A model generated the notes under the pieces. That model was not told the origin of the DNA and did no database searches. It saw nothing but the letters and a program-made list of their open reading frames with translations. Position numbers and translations under genes: made by a program. Below, one piece after another: positions 46,035-60,300 of a stretch of DNA of 64,000 nt (positions are counted from its first letter, which is position 1; each line of letters begins with the position of its first letter). This DNA is from Nissolia schottii (lineage: Eukaryota; Streptophyta; Magnoliopsida; Fabales; Fabaceae). The stretch spans positions 52,606 through 116,605 of the forward strand of contig QANU01054614.1 of the NCBI GenBank assembly GCA_003254905.1, read 5' to 3'.

Positions 46035-47361
46035 CTAGAACATTAGGGTATTCCCTCTCTTGGCACGTCTACGGACAAGCCCCTCACCAGTCCCAAAAGG
46101 GTGGATTGGTCAATGATGTTAATGACATGAAAAGAAAGAAAGAAAGAAAGCAAGAAAAGATAAATATGCATAAGGGTGACATCACACCTAACGAATAATA
46201 ATGATAATGATGATGATATACGAGTCTACGCTTGGTCACGTCAAAAGGGAACGGACTCCCATCACCCCACTGAGGGGGATGGGTAGCCCAAATTGATAGT
46301 CGATAATGGACACTAGACCCCATTGGTGGCTTGCAACAACCCAGGTGAAAACGCAACCTGGTCGTCATCAATCTAGGAACAGAAGTGGTTATAGTCGTAT
46401 GGCTACGACTACATGGGCGACGGACTAAATGTAACAAGAATGACGCGACCCTGGTTCCCTAGCCCAACTGGAAGCGTAAGAGAATCCCAGTTTCTCCCAT
46501 GCATAAGATATGTAATGAATGAGTATGTGAGGAATGAATGTGTGATGTATAAGTACATGATGCATAATGGTATGTAAGTTTATGTATTAAGTAAGTACCG
46601 GCAAGAGATTGCTCGAGACGGTTGTGTATATACGCGAGGGAGTTAATAAGCACGAGATCTTCGATAAGAAAAACTAGATCCCCCCATCACCTAGTAATTT
46701 AGATAAAGCCGTTCAGGACCCTAGGCGAAGATAATAATCAGTAGGATGTTAGTATGCATGAACACATAGAGATCTCCTGAGCGGCCTGGTGCATAAGTGA
46801 GATAAAGAAGTATCCCCACGCGCTAAGGTACACCACTGAGGACAAACGTTCTCACCCTCACTCGCTTATGCTTCCAGGAGCAGGCGAGGACTACGAGGGC
46901 TACGAGGAGTCATATGAGAAGCCACCTGTGGAGCAGTAAATGACCGAGTACAGGCTAGCGGAAGACTAGACCCCGAGGACCAACCAGTTTAGCTTTGTAC
47001 TACATAGACATTCTGTTATGTATTTTGATGAATATACCTTGTATATGTAAATTATTATTATACTCTGTGTTTGTTGTAATTATCTGTGATGTACTAAGTA
47101 CTTACTGATGTAAGTATTTAGACCGTAAATGACTAACAATCGTAAGCTCAGGCTCTATCGTTTGTATCATATATCTTGATTCTCACATGGCTCATACTTT
47201 ATGAATAAGTAACAAATAAAAAAGTTTTAAAAAGGTCCATATTTTCCTTAACCTCGTATTTTCGAAAAGTAATGAAAGACATAAGTATTCCCACCAAGTG
47301 ATCAATAACCTAGTAAGCATTGCGTATGACTCAAGCGTAGGCAGTTAGCTAGGGTGTTACA
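46035..47361 (+). mobile_element. LTR fragment (3' portion) of the TGTAACATCC family
   Basis: It is collinear with 13157-14416 of the solo LTR: CTCTTGGCACGTCTACGGAC, CACCAGTCCCAAAAGGGTGG, the block near CATGGGCGACGG, TAGATAAAGCCGTTCAGGAC and ACTCGCTTATGCTTC occur in the same order. It ends in TGTTACA at 47361. Where the solo LTR has a GATGAGCTAT array, this copy has an AAAG microsatellite (46129-46150). Together with 42650-43310 it brackets the aminotransferase gene in the same orientation. Confidence 0.7.
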
Positions 47362-48322
47362 TAGATCTCCATATCTTAATTCAGTTAGTATCTAATTAGA
47401 TAGATTTATGTTGATATAATAGAAATTTGATATGATCATAGGTATTCTGACTCTAAGCTATAAGACCTTTTGGGTACTCATGGTATAATACACCATTAAA
47501 ATTATCAATAAAATAAAATTCTCTCTTCCCTCCATTCTTTCTCTCTTCTATCTCTTTTACTTTTTCCTATTATTTCATAACAGTGGTACCTTATGGTTAT
47601 TTATGGTTAAAAATCAGCTGTATATTAGCTGGGGTAGGGTGGGGTACAGGTTAGGGGTTAGGATTTTTTTTTTTTTTTAATTTTGGGTCGAGTCAGGTAG
47701 GTGGGTATATGGGTCAAAATTTAAAATTTTGGTCGTGCTATGTGGGATCCATTAACGGCCACGTCATTGCCGTTGCCCCAGTCTAGTCCCAGGGACTAAA
47801 ACCAAATTTTTAACTTTTACAGAGACTAAAACTTTTATACAGGGACTAAAACTTTTATACAGGGACTAAAACCAAACTTTAAAATTTTACAGGGACTAAA
47901 AACATAATTAACCCTAAAAAAAAATATCAATACCCTAAAAAAAACTTGACTAACCAGAGACGAACTGTTTGAATAATTTATATATTTATATCAAAGAAAA
48001 TAAAGCTAAGAAAGCAAAATACCGAACCGGTGAGTTTGCTTTGCTAGCCTGGCTGATGTAACATCGTAAGGTGCAGGATTGATCTTAAAGTGGTCGGCAA
48101 CAGCAACGGCATCAAAAGGTGCTATTCGAACATCAACGGAATTCATTCCCCAAACGCTGATAGAGAGAGAGAGAAAAAGAAAGAAGAGAGAGAAGCAGGA
48201 AGAGAGAGAGGCCGGCTATATCCCGTGATATCGCCGGAATCGTTCTCCGATCGCGACGTGGGCTCCGTCTTATGGTCGTCGGAGAATCGCCGATCTTACG
48301 TTTCTAGCGTTGGTGACCGGAG
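47362..48322. other. Intergenic region, repeat tail and TOL9 upstream region
   Basis: 47640-47925 is a relative of the 20236-20516 repeat and ends in tandem AGGGACTAAAAC phrases (47806-47912). 48164-48211 is a GA-rich tract (GAGAGAGAG with AAGAAAG interruptions) just upstream of the TOL9-like start, a position typical of dicot 5' UTRs and core promoters. Confidence 0.5.
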
Positions 48323-51300
48323 ATGGTGAATTCTATGGTGGAACGCGCCACGAGCGACATGCTCATCGGCCCCGATTGGGCCATGAACATCGAGATCTGT
48401 GACATGCTCAATAATGACCCTGGGTACGCGTACTCCCACCATTTATTGCTACCTTACCTTTCTCCTATTCCATCTAAAACGCGTGTTTTCATTCGCCAGC
48501 ATTATTTTTTCTTCGTGTTGTTCCAACTCCTCTCTTTCCCCCCCTAACTTTTGGATTTGATAGATAGCTTCTTTTAATTTTATTTTTGTCTTAGTTTTTT
48601 GTAAAAAAGCATTGCGAACGAAAATATATCTCCAAATTTGGTTTTGTTTTTTGTGTTAGGAGTGAATCCCGATCGAGGCGTGATATAAATTTGAATGGTA
48701 AAGCAAAGTCTCCGAACTAATGATTTGGTTAGCAGCTAAAGTAAAACTTTGTCAAATTTTCGTGACATGGATCATAGATGGGGTAGCACCTATTATGGAA
48801 AAGATGGTAGAATCTCATCATAGGTGATTTGGACATGTGAGGAAAAAACATGAAGAAGCCCCAACAAGTGGAGTAGCTCAGATGATGAGTAGTCTATTAG
48901 TTAGAGGCAGAGAGGGGCCTAGAAATACCACATACAGCATGACACTAATAAAAGAGATTTAGAGGTTAAAGGTTTGAATGGAAACATGGTCTATGATAGG
49001 ACACTATGACATTGTTTATAATCCATGTAGCCAACCCCACATAGTGGGACAACGTTTAGTTGTTCTTGTTGTTATTCTATTGCTGAATTTTCATGGAATG
49101 CTTTGTTTGGTGTCTTTGGTGAGTGTTAGGTGTGTTCTAGAGCTTTGAATCAACTTTTGTTGACTAGTTTTTCTGGTTTTGGGAGGAAGAAGGAAGTCAA
49201 ATCTTTGTGGCAGTTTGTTGACTACGCCATTGTCTAGAGTATGTACTATGTAGTTTGAGACTTTTGAGTGTAACTCGTATCTTTAAGGACAAACATTCTG
49301 GCAAGCTGGTTTTGTTGGAAAGGATTAGGTGTTTGACTTCTATTTGGTGCAAAGCACATGATCTAATCTATTGGCAGGGGGTTTCCCTATCAGATATGCT
49401 AAGAGATAGCTTTGTTTCTGTTGATGTTTTACTTTTCTTAGGTTTTTTTTTTTCTTGTTTTTGTTTTTTTTTTTTTTTTCGTAACATAAAAATATTAGTT
49501 GACATCATAATTAGAAGGAGGTTCAAGAGAATGCTAAGTAATTAGATACTTCGAGGGTTTAAGCTTTGGTATAGTGGTAAGACAAAATCTAGAAATGGTG
49601 TTGGCACAATTAAAGATAAGTGTTGGAAGAAAGATGCTGTAGATGTTTAAAGGTTAGGAGATATGATCATAGCTCGTAAATTTGTAGTGAAACGAGACAA
49701 TTTTAATGTTATAATGCTTATGCACAATAGGTAGGATAAGAAGAGCACCGCCAAATAAAATTTTGGGAGAATTTAGAAGGATTAATCTAGGGCATATCTT
49801 TTGGAGAAAATATTTTCTCAAAAGGGGATCTAAATGGTCCTGATTTTGGTAAACGTTCTTGTCACTTTATAGAGGATCTCTTTTCCTCTTACTTTTGGCA
49901 ATTCTCTTCTCTTTTTAATGAAACTCTTTAATCCAAAAAAAAAAAAATTGGTCATGTGGGGAGTGAAGCTATTGGATTTGTGGGGTTGCACAAGGATATG
50001 GATTTGGTGCAAAAATGCAGAGGGCAAGACCATATTAAATTCCTCTTTAGCTTTCGATTTTAAAATAGCTAACAAAATTTTTTACAAAGAGAGAGGAGCA
50101 TCTTATCACGAATAAGAGTGGACAAACTTGCTCTAAAATTGATTGTTCTGATAAGAAATTGGATAGAAAACTTCGCACCAATTGCAAAGTTGTTCTTGGA
50201 GAGAGTCTAACTAGTCAACAAAGGGCCTTGGTTATGGATGTACAGTTTTGAAGAGAGTAAAGAGAAAAAGTCAAGAAAAGATTTTGAGGATCAAGTGGTG
50301 GCATTTAAAGGGTGAAAAGAACATTAACTTTCAAGGAAGGGTTATAGAAGAAATAAGTTGGGAGGCACAAGGAAGCGCTAATGAAATTGTGGGATGAGAT
50401 GACGGAAGGGATTAAGAAGGTAGAGAAAGAGACGCTTGGAGACTGAAGAGGCCTTGGAGCTTGGAATAATAGATAAATATTAGGGGTGGTGGGACATAAG
50501 TGTGCAAAATAAGGTAAAAGTTAAAAAGGAGTGTTTTAGAATTGGCCTTTGTGTATAAAATGCTGAAAATTGGGAAAAATATAAGGAAACTAGGAAATAT
50601 ACTAAGGAGGCAGTGAGCAAAGCGAGGGATTTAGCTCCTCTAAAGTACAATTTGCAATTTAGAGGTTAAAATACATATATTCTAGCCTCTAAAAATAATT
50701 AAAGGAAAGGATGGATACGACAGGTTTTTTGAATATTCATAAAAGTAATTGAAATGTTTCCAATAAAAGAAATAGTGTAACTTATCTTTCCACTACACAA
50801 CATTCATGCCCATTGTTCATGTCTCCCTTTATTACTTTTAAAGGCTAGGATATGCACAATTTAATTCTTAAAGTACAAATTGCACTTTAGAGGAGCCATG
50901 TCCCAAAGCAAGGGCTAGAACATTTGTAGGTTATACCAATCCTTAGGTGGGGGAAAGAGTTATTTACAAGTTGGCTAAAGGTAGGAAAATAAGGCTAGAG
51001 GTTTAGATTAGATGAAATGTATTAGGGATGAGGAAGGTAAAGTTTTGGTCATGAAACAAGACATCAAGGAAAGATGGGAGAGCTACTTTTAGAAGCATAG
51101 TAGTTAACCTTGAATAGCTGTGCAGAGTAGTCGGCGCCAAAAGTGCTATGGTGGGATATGCACACTTTAATTCTTAAAGTACAAATTGCACTTTAGAGGA
51201 GCCATGTCCCAAAGCAAGGGCTAGAACATTTGTAGGTTATACTGATCCTTAGGTGGGGAAAGAGTTATTTACAAGTTGGCTAAAGGTAGGAAAATAAGGC

Positions 51301-54300
51301 TAGAGGTTTAGATTAGATGAAATGTATTAGGGATGAGGAAGGTAAAGTTTTGGTCATGGAACAAGACATCAAGGAAAGATGGGAGAGCTACTTTTAGAAG
51401 CATAGTAGTTAACCTCGAATAGCTGTGCAGAGTAATCGGCGCCAAATGTGCTATAGTGGGATAGCACGTAGCGGGACAACCGCTACTTGGAAAAAAAAAA
51501 AAGATGAAGGCATGGTGGCCAAGAAGATAGAGGACAAAAAAAAGAAACAGAGGAGCTGAGAGAGAGATTGAGGAAACAAAGCATGAGAGTAACCATTGGA
51601 AGGAAAGGAAAAAGTGGTGGCCTAAATGACAATACCATTAGTGGCTAGAGTGAAGAGCATAGGTTTCTTGTTTGCATAGCTGTTGGAGCCTAGAAGTCTG
51701 AAGGTTGGCTGATAGGTTGAAGAAGATGATTGAGAGTAAAATAGAATTTTTATTAAAGGATGGTTATAATAGAAACGTCATCCGAATAAGCGAGGGCAAA
51801 ATAGAACTTTTAGAAGCATAAGTGAAGGTAAGAAGGTAAATCAACTTAAAACATGAAAAAATTAGGATTTCAAGCTTGTTTATAGTGCCACTAGCAAATA
51901 GCAGTTGCAAGGCTGTGATTTCCGCTACAATTGTGGCTTCAATTGCAAAATGCAATGCGATAAAATTGTCGTCATGCCTCAACTTTGTTTCTTTCTGCTT
52001 CTCTGCTATAGTGCAAGATAGTGCCACTATTAACTAGCTTGTCTAGATGTTATTTAGTGAAGGACATGAGATTCTCTTACAGTTTGATTGGCTAAATACT
52101 AGAGGAGGACCAAAATTATATGTTTTATCGTAGAATCTAGATTTTGTTGTAAAGGAAGCTTTGAAGTGAATGGAAAATGGTAGTGCAGTGGGACCTGAGG
52201 TAAAGGAAGCATTCTAAGTTGTTCAATTAGATCATGAGGTGAAGAAAATGCAGGATGAGTGGAGAAGGAGTATCTTAGTTCCTATCTACCAAAACAAGGG
52301 AGACATACAAACTTGTGCAAATTAAAGAGGGATTAAGCTTATGAGCCAAGTTATGAAATTATGGGAGCGTATAATCAAGTGGAGATTGAAACAAGACTTG
52401 CATCATCGAAAATCAATTTAAATTTATGCATGGGAAGTTTACTGTGGAAGCAATTTTCTTTTGGCAGATGTTGATGGAGAGATATTAGAAGGATCATAGA
52501 AATTTATGTATGGGCTTCATTGGTTTGGAAAAGGCGTATAATAGGGTTCCAAGGGAGATTTTATGGAAGGTTTTGTAGAAGAAAGGAATTTGAATTGCCT
52601 ATATTAGATCAATCATAGATGTGCATGACGGGTCACATCTAGTGTGAGAATGGAAGGTGGAGCAACAAAGGATTTCCCCCTAAAATTGGATTGGACAAAG
52701 GGTCAACTCTGAGGTCCCTATCTTTCTACATTGGTTTTGGATGTGTTTATTGAACATATTCAAGATCCGATGCCACGATGAATGCTTTTTGCTGATGATA
52801 TAGTTCTAGTAGGATAGTCGAGAGAAGAGTTAAATGGGAAGCTCGAACTACGAAGACGAGCTTGGAAGCACATAGTTTTCGTATAAGTAGGAGTAAGACG
52901 AAGTATGGAATGAAAATTTAGCAAGAGTTGCACTATTTCTAACGTAGAGTTGAAAATTGGGGATGATGCCATACCACAAGTTACACACAATTCAAGTATC
53001 TTAGAACCATTATCCAAAAGGATGGGTAGATAGAGGGAGATGTAAACCATAGGATCAAAGCTATGTGGATGAAAAGGAGGTGTGTGCTAGGTGTTTTATG
53101 TGATATAAAAGTACAGCTCAAGTTAAAGAGAATTTTACCGAACAACTATAAAACCGACTATGTTATATGGGACTTAGAGTTGGGTGGCAAAAAAATCAAC
53201 AAGAAAATAAACTCAATGTTGTGGAGATGAGGATATTACATTAGATGAGTAGATACACAAGACTAGATAATAATAGGAATGAATGAATTATAGTGGAAGT
53301 TAGGGTTGCACCTATTGTGCAAAAGATGGTAGAATCTCGTTTTAGGTGATTTGGGCACGTGAGGAGAAGACTTGAAAAAGTTGGGAAAGTAGATCTGATT
53401 GTGGGTAATCTGTTAGTTAAGGGTAAATGGAGACCTTGAAAACTCTAGATGTAACTATTAGAAGAGATCTAGATATTAAAGGTTTGAATGTGAACGTGGT
53501 CTATGATTATGACATTATGGTGTTGTCCAATCATGTGTTTGACCACACCTAGTGGGACAAGGATTAGTTATTGTTGTTGTTGTAGTTCTTTTTTTGTAAT
53601 GAAGATCTCTTGTCTATGTTTTTTGTACTCTTAATTCTCTTATTAATATAATTTTTTTCCCCTTAAAAAATTTAATATTTGATCTATAATTTTTTAGTTT
53701 TGCTCTTATACTCATGTGAAAGCTTGGTTTGGTGTAATTTATCAGGCAAGCAAAGGATGTTGTTAAAGGTATCAAGAAGCGGATTGGAAGTAAAAATTCG
53801 AAAGTTCAGCTTCTTGCTCTAACCGTAAGCACTAAAGCACTTAAATTTTTTTAGGAAAAATATTTAGCTGTGGACAATGTACAGCGTTTATGCATATTTT
53901 CTTAATGGCTTTACATCTTCCATTTTGACAATGTACTGACTTTTAAATGTTGCTTAATTGAATGATAATTATTTTGATTGTAGCAAGTTTTATGAATTTT
54001 GGAGGATACCTTTCTTTCCTTTTTATTAGCAATCAGCAAAAATATATTGGCAAGTACTTCAATTATTTGATAAAATAAAATCAGAAATTTATTGAAATAA
54101 AGGAAAACACAACTAAACTAAGTGGAAGATTGATCTCCTCTAAGACAGTAAAGTACGATACAACAGATAGTCTAGGAGGCTAAAAAATGGAACAAAGTTG
54201 TCCATTCTATCTGGTCGTTTGAAATGGATCTTTGGTTTAATCAACTGGGAGTGGAGTGAGGCTATAAGCGTACTCCTGTTTCATAACAAGTGTGAGGTAT

Positions 54301-57300
54301 AATAGACTCTCTTGAAAATATGGACGTTATGCTCCAACCAAATACGTCATTTTGGAGAATAAGTTTGATGTAGAAGAGATGCAGATGTTGCTTAGATGAG
54401 TATGCACATGACAAAATCGGATTAGGAATGAATGCATTAGAGATAAAGTTTGAGAAGCACCTAGTGGAGAAAAGATGGTACAATCATGTGTTAGGTGTTC
54501 TGTTCATGCAGGGAAAAGACTTGTAGAAGTCCCAGTAAAAAAAAAGACCTAGATCAGATGGAGGGTTACTCAATAAGTAGAGGAAAATTAGAAAAATTAT
54601 AGCTATAAGTCTAAAACCGTTAAAACAACTTTGATTTGATGGCTTGTCTATAGAAAATCAGACATCATTTTATGATAGGACATGATGATGTCATTTGATC
54701 TATGTTGCTTATATTAAATAGTAGGAAAATTCTTGGTGGTGGTTGTTATTGTGAAGAAAAGAACATCTAACTAGTCTAATAACTGGGAAGCTTTGCTCTT
54801 TTGACCTTTCCTTCTATTAGTTGTCGTTTTTTGTAGTGAGGATTTCTTGTCCTCCTTTATGGTTGTATTATTCTTCTCTCATCGTTAATGAAATTATTTT
54901 ATATAAAAAAAATAAAAATCTAAGGATCCTTTTTTTTGTTGATTGTTAAATAACTGGTGAAAACTTCTGTGAACTATGGAGCCTTCTAACCTTGTGTAAG
55001 CTGTGAATTGGAGCAAATTGGTCTTGGGCCAAAAGTGTGAAGTTAATAAAATTTAGGGACTACTTAGCAAACAAATGTTAAATTTTTATTGTTCACTAAT
55101 GCCTTCGTATTAGAAAGTTAGCAGAAGCTTAACTTCTTTTGCTTGGGGTCGCACGGATAGGAACTTTAGCCACCATTCTTTGGCGAGTGGTTCAGGTACG
55201 GAGATTGCTTGGCGAAGTAGGATTGGTTCAGGAACAAAGATCGCTCGATGGAGGAGGATCTGTGCAGGCACGGCACCACCTCGTCACTCTACCTCTCTGC
55301 CTTGCCAACTGCCGCAGCCACGACGTCGCCCACCGTGGCATCAAGCCCGTCAATGTCCTCCAATGGGCTGGATCTGGATCTGGAAGTGGAAGGTGTGTCA
55401 AAGGTTCACTGGATCTAGATCTAGAAGTCGACGACGTGTCAACTCCGCAGAACCCGTGTCGTGTCTTGTTTTCCCCATTTCCCTTTCCCCTTCTCCTCAT
55501 GTTGTTATTGTCTTGTGTAGTTTTGGTGAGTAACTGAGTTTGTTTATTCTGTGATTTAGTGTAGTTTTGGGTTTGATCATGACCGTGTTTTTCACATGGA
55601 TTGTATGGGTGGTGCTTGGATTTGCTATGAATTGTTGGGAGATTCTCAGTTCTTTGTTATTATTGATGAATGATGATGAAGATTGATGAAGTTAATTTTT
55701 GGTTAATGTGGGCTGTGTTGATGTTTTTGTCTGTTTGATTTTCTTCACTCTCTGGGAGGAGGGCCATGGTGGTGATGGGGCAATGCCAGTGTTGGAAGAT
55801 AAGGGTGGGCAGTGGGTGTATTGGTGGCCGTGGATGGGAGCAGTGGCCGTGGACAGAATAGTGGAGGGTATTTTTTGTTGATCATAATTATGATACCAAA
55901 ATTGTTGAACTCAGAAGTCTCAGCAAGATAATAAACTTCGCTAATCAAGATTAACAACATTAAAAAAATTAAAAATGCAAATACAGGAGTCAAAGTACAA
56001 TTCATATACTTTAATTTAGAGGTCTTTGAGGGTCAAATGGCTATTTTATATATATCATCTGAACCGTCAATTCAAAATTGGAGGGATGAGATTTAGGGAC
56101 CAATTTGGTCCCTAACTCATCCCTCTCCAAATAAGTTTACCGTGAATTATATGATCTGTTTGATGTCTACTTATGGTAGACTGTTGGTGCAAAAGACTGT
56201 TCAAAATTCTAAAGGAATGAATAATGTTAAATAACATCTTCCATTTGTTGTTTTCTTCTTGGGAACAAAGATTAAGTATTTTCTGGATATGTCTGCGATG
56301 GCATTGTGAGTTGTTTAAGATAATCTTTAACATATTGTCTTATTTGTGATTTCTTCATGTTATACCATTTTCTGATGCTGGGTGGGTGATACCACAAAGC
56401 CATAGGTTATTAAGAAAATCTGCAATCTCGTATTATGCCTTGACAACTCTGATGCTTGAAAAGATTGTGGGATAACCCAATGACTCTATGTCCATTAAAA
56501 CCCCTTTATATAGCAAATAATCCTTAATAGAAACAAATACCACCCCATAGAACGCATTTGCATTGCGCTAAGAACACTACTCATCTACAATAGCAGGAAC
56601 AATAACCCAAATGTTCATCCTTGCTTTCAAATGATATGGATTTAAAGGAGTAATTAATAGGAGGCCTTGGTGGATTTAATTATCAAGAACATTGGAAGTA
56701 ATTACTTCCATTAAAATTCATTGCCTTTGAGGTAACGTTTGGTAAGTCTCATGACATCAAATACGGAGATAGTAAAGACAAAAACATGTTCAGAAAAAGA
56801 AACCAAAACACAAAACTTAAAATTGCTTTTGTTTCGGGATAATTTTTTTAACTAATTTCTGTACATCCAAAAAGGGGAATACGGGAGACATGAGAACAAT
56901 TTTAAGTTAATTTTTGTACTTCCAAAATGGAAGGATGCAAGGGGCGCATCTCTGGTGTCCCTATGTCTCCGTATTTGCTGTCTTAGGATGCTTACCAAAT
57001 GCTACCTAAATGCTTGAATCGTTTCTTTATAATTGATTAGCTAAGAGCTGAGAATTTTTTAATGTCAGCTTTTCACAGTTTGTTCAAATGGGCTTCTTCA
57101 GAAGCTTGTCATTATATTTTTCATTTGCAGATTGAAAATCTTGAAATTATGGTGGTGAAATTAAATACCTAGTTACATGTTCAGATGATATTTTTTCAGC
57201 TAAGATCCATTCTGTATGGTCTGGATATAATTGAAGTGTTGGTATCGTTGTCATTAACAATTACAAAATTTCATTTGGTTTTAATGTTGTTCTTCTGTAT

Positions 57301-60300
57301 TCTAGTTGCTGGAGACAATCATAAAGAACTGTGGAGACATTGTTCACATGCATGTGGCAGAGAGAGATGTGCTTCATGAGATGACGAAAATAGTAAAGAA
57401 GAAGGTATGCATAGTTTCTTGAATGTTTTCATAGTTTACCCATGTTATTTCTGCTTTTATCTTGTAAAATATGTTGATTTTATTTTTCATGCCAATTGTA
57501 GCCTGATTTTCATGTCAAAGAGAAGATACTGATTCTTATAGATACCTGGCAAGAAGCTTTTGGAGGGCCGAGGGCAAGATATCCACAATATTATGCTGCA
57601 TACCAGGAACTGCTGGTATGTATACCTCAATGTACTTCACATAGAAAGTTTATTTACCAAGTATATTCCTGCCATCTTGCTATTGTGAGAATAAAGGAAA
57701 ACAGTTCATAATAGCAGTATTTAGCATTTTTCCGTTGGACAGAATGGTCTTATTTGATTGCTTACATATGGGTTTTGAGTAGGGATTGCTATGAATATTT
57801 AAATGAACCTTGAAATTGGGTTTGTTTGTTTCAGCGTGCCGGGGCAGTATTCCCCCAGAGATCTGAGCAATCTGCACCTGTATTCACACCTCCACAGACA
57901 CAACCACTGGCATCGTATCCTCAAAATATACGTGATTCTGAAGCTCGGCAGGACGCATCTGAGTCCTCTGTGGAGTCTGAGTTTCCAACACTAACGTACG
58001 TTTTTAATTATTTTTCTTGTTATAAAAAGGAGATTGACTCTGTTTTTGTTGATTTGTACTATCCTCCTCATAGTTTCTAATCACTCTCACTCACTCGCTC
58101 CCTCCCTCCCTCATAGCATTGTATTTGTCTTCTTTTTTATTAAAAGAATTAATGGTTGCATAATCTTTTTCCTGACAGAGTCAAGCAATGTTAGGTGGTA
58201 TTTGAGGAAATAATGATAACTAAATAAGATATGCACAATTTAGCTTTAATGAATGACTCCATGTTTGAACAGAGTTTCCATTTTCGTTTTATTCTGCATA
58301 TTCTATTAATGCTTCCTCCCATTTGTCACTTACAATTTTACGTTAAAAAATTGCTGATATTGATACATTGATAAGCCTCTTTCTAACTGTTAATGCATCT
58401 ATTTTTTAACATATAACAAATTAAACTCTGAATTTTCATGTATTGAAACTAACTTCACTTCTTTTTATTGCAACGTCCACTGGTATTAATACTATTATGA
58501 TTATAAAAGTTATGCTGCTGTACAGATTTCCATGTGCAGTTATGGATTTTTTTTGTTTTAATTGATCTTTCTTTGCCAGTTTGACCGAAATTCAGAATGC
58601 ACGAGGTATTATGGATGTTCTTGCAGAAATGCTAAATGCATTAGACCCTGGTAACAAAGATGTAAGTTCCTCAATTCAAACATTCAAATTGTATATTAAT
58701 ACAAACAGTTTCTAGTGTAATGATTGCACAGCTCATGGTTTTTCAGCTGCTATTCTTATTTGATTGAATATTTTCCAAACCCTAGACTCCTGATGATATT
58801 TACCAAATTCCACTATGTGCCTGAAATTTGTGTTTCTTTAGTTGTCCTTAAATGATTCACCAAGTTAATGCGATACTCGATTGAAGATGCTTTTATGGCT
58901 TTTAGCTGCTGATTTTACATGTTTGGCAGTTATTCACAGGATGTTGAAAATTGTTTACGGGGAAAAGATATAGGTCTTTATTACCACTGATTATAAAGGT
59001 GTAAAGCGTTAGAAAATTTTGGGAGTAGGAATCAAAATTATTGAGTTAAAAGTTTGGGGATGAAACCTAAAACTGAGTATAAGCTAGAGAGATGAAAATG
59101 GAACTTGGTCACATTTGGTGCGTCGTATGATTAATGGCTTGTTTGCTATTGACGCATACTATCAGCTTGAAAATGTTAATTTTTGTACTATCAGCTTGAA
59201 AAAGTTAATTTTTGTATTATCACTTGTAAGAAAATACTGCTACACATTATGTACTTTTAATTGGTACATATAGGGGGGGGGGCACAATTTGGTTTTTAAG
59301 AAAAACCAAACCAAAACCAATTGGACTGGTTTTTTGAATTTGAAAACCGAACTGAATTGGTACATAAGAAGATAAATCAGTTCTAAACCAGTTTAAGAAT
59401 AGGTGCAGAACCTGTTAGCAGTTAGAAAACCCAGCCATTTATTTTTTAATTTCCTTTTGGTTTTTCGTCATCACCAAAACGAGGTTGGTTGCTTGTGCAA
59501 TAACAGTGAAAGAGCCCTTTCATGCTTTAGCACGATGCACCGCCTGCCACGGCTCCTCGATGCACTGCCCGCCACCGCTCCTAGATGTGCCATCGCCATC
59601 TGCCGCAGCTCTTGATGTGCCGCCCGCCACTGGATCTGATGCTGCCACTACTGCTGGATGTGACGCCGCCACTGCTTCCGGATCTGACGCTGCCACTGCT
59701 CCTCCCACTGTGGCCTTTGTAGCGTAGCTGGACATGAACCAAAGTGGCCGCTCATGCCGCCACAGAGAGGGAGCTAGTTGATGGTTTTGGCCACAATGCT
59801 CGCCACCGCTGTTGTAGAACTCCGCACTGCTCCCCCTTTGTTTGTCATTGCCACTAACATGGACACCCACACTGTCGCTTGATTGACCTGCTATCAGCAT
59901 ATCACACAAACCACCTGTGAGCACTCTAGATCTGAGAGTTCCTATGTCACTGCAAGTTCAACTCTGGATCTGGTTGGTTTCACGCTTTACAGCTCCTTTT
60001 AGTGAATCACTTGAAAGAAAGCACCGAAACTTTAAAATTCGGACAAACCGGTTAACCAGCTGGGACTTACAATTGGTTCTGGTTATTAACTTACACCAAA
60101 AAATCAGTTCAGCATACTATTTGTTTTTTGAAAAACCCGTTTGTGTGATATGGTTCGCTTTGGCTCAAGATTTTGTTCAGGTTCATGATTTTTTTGCCCA
60201 CCCTTAGGTAGATGCAAATGCAATGCAATTTGTTTGGTGTTTCCTTGTGATTTCTTTTACTCAAGCATAATGGGTGTTTCTCATGCAAAGAACAAATATG

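Noticed and set aside
42650..47361. LTR retrotransposon that captured the aminotransferase as a reverse-transcribed mRNA
   Set aside because: The exons retain their introns with intact splice sites, so capture through spliced mRNA is excluded; a DNA-level event or independent insertions remain.
48090..48329. 79-codon frame upstream of TOL9
   Set aside because: It lies across the GA-rich presumed 5' UTR and overlaps the TOL9 start; no domain, best seen as UTR.
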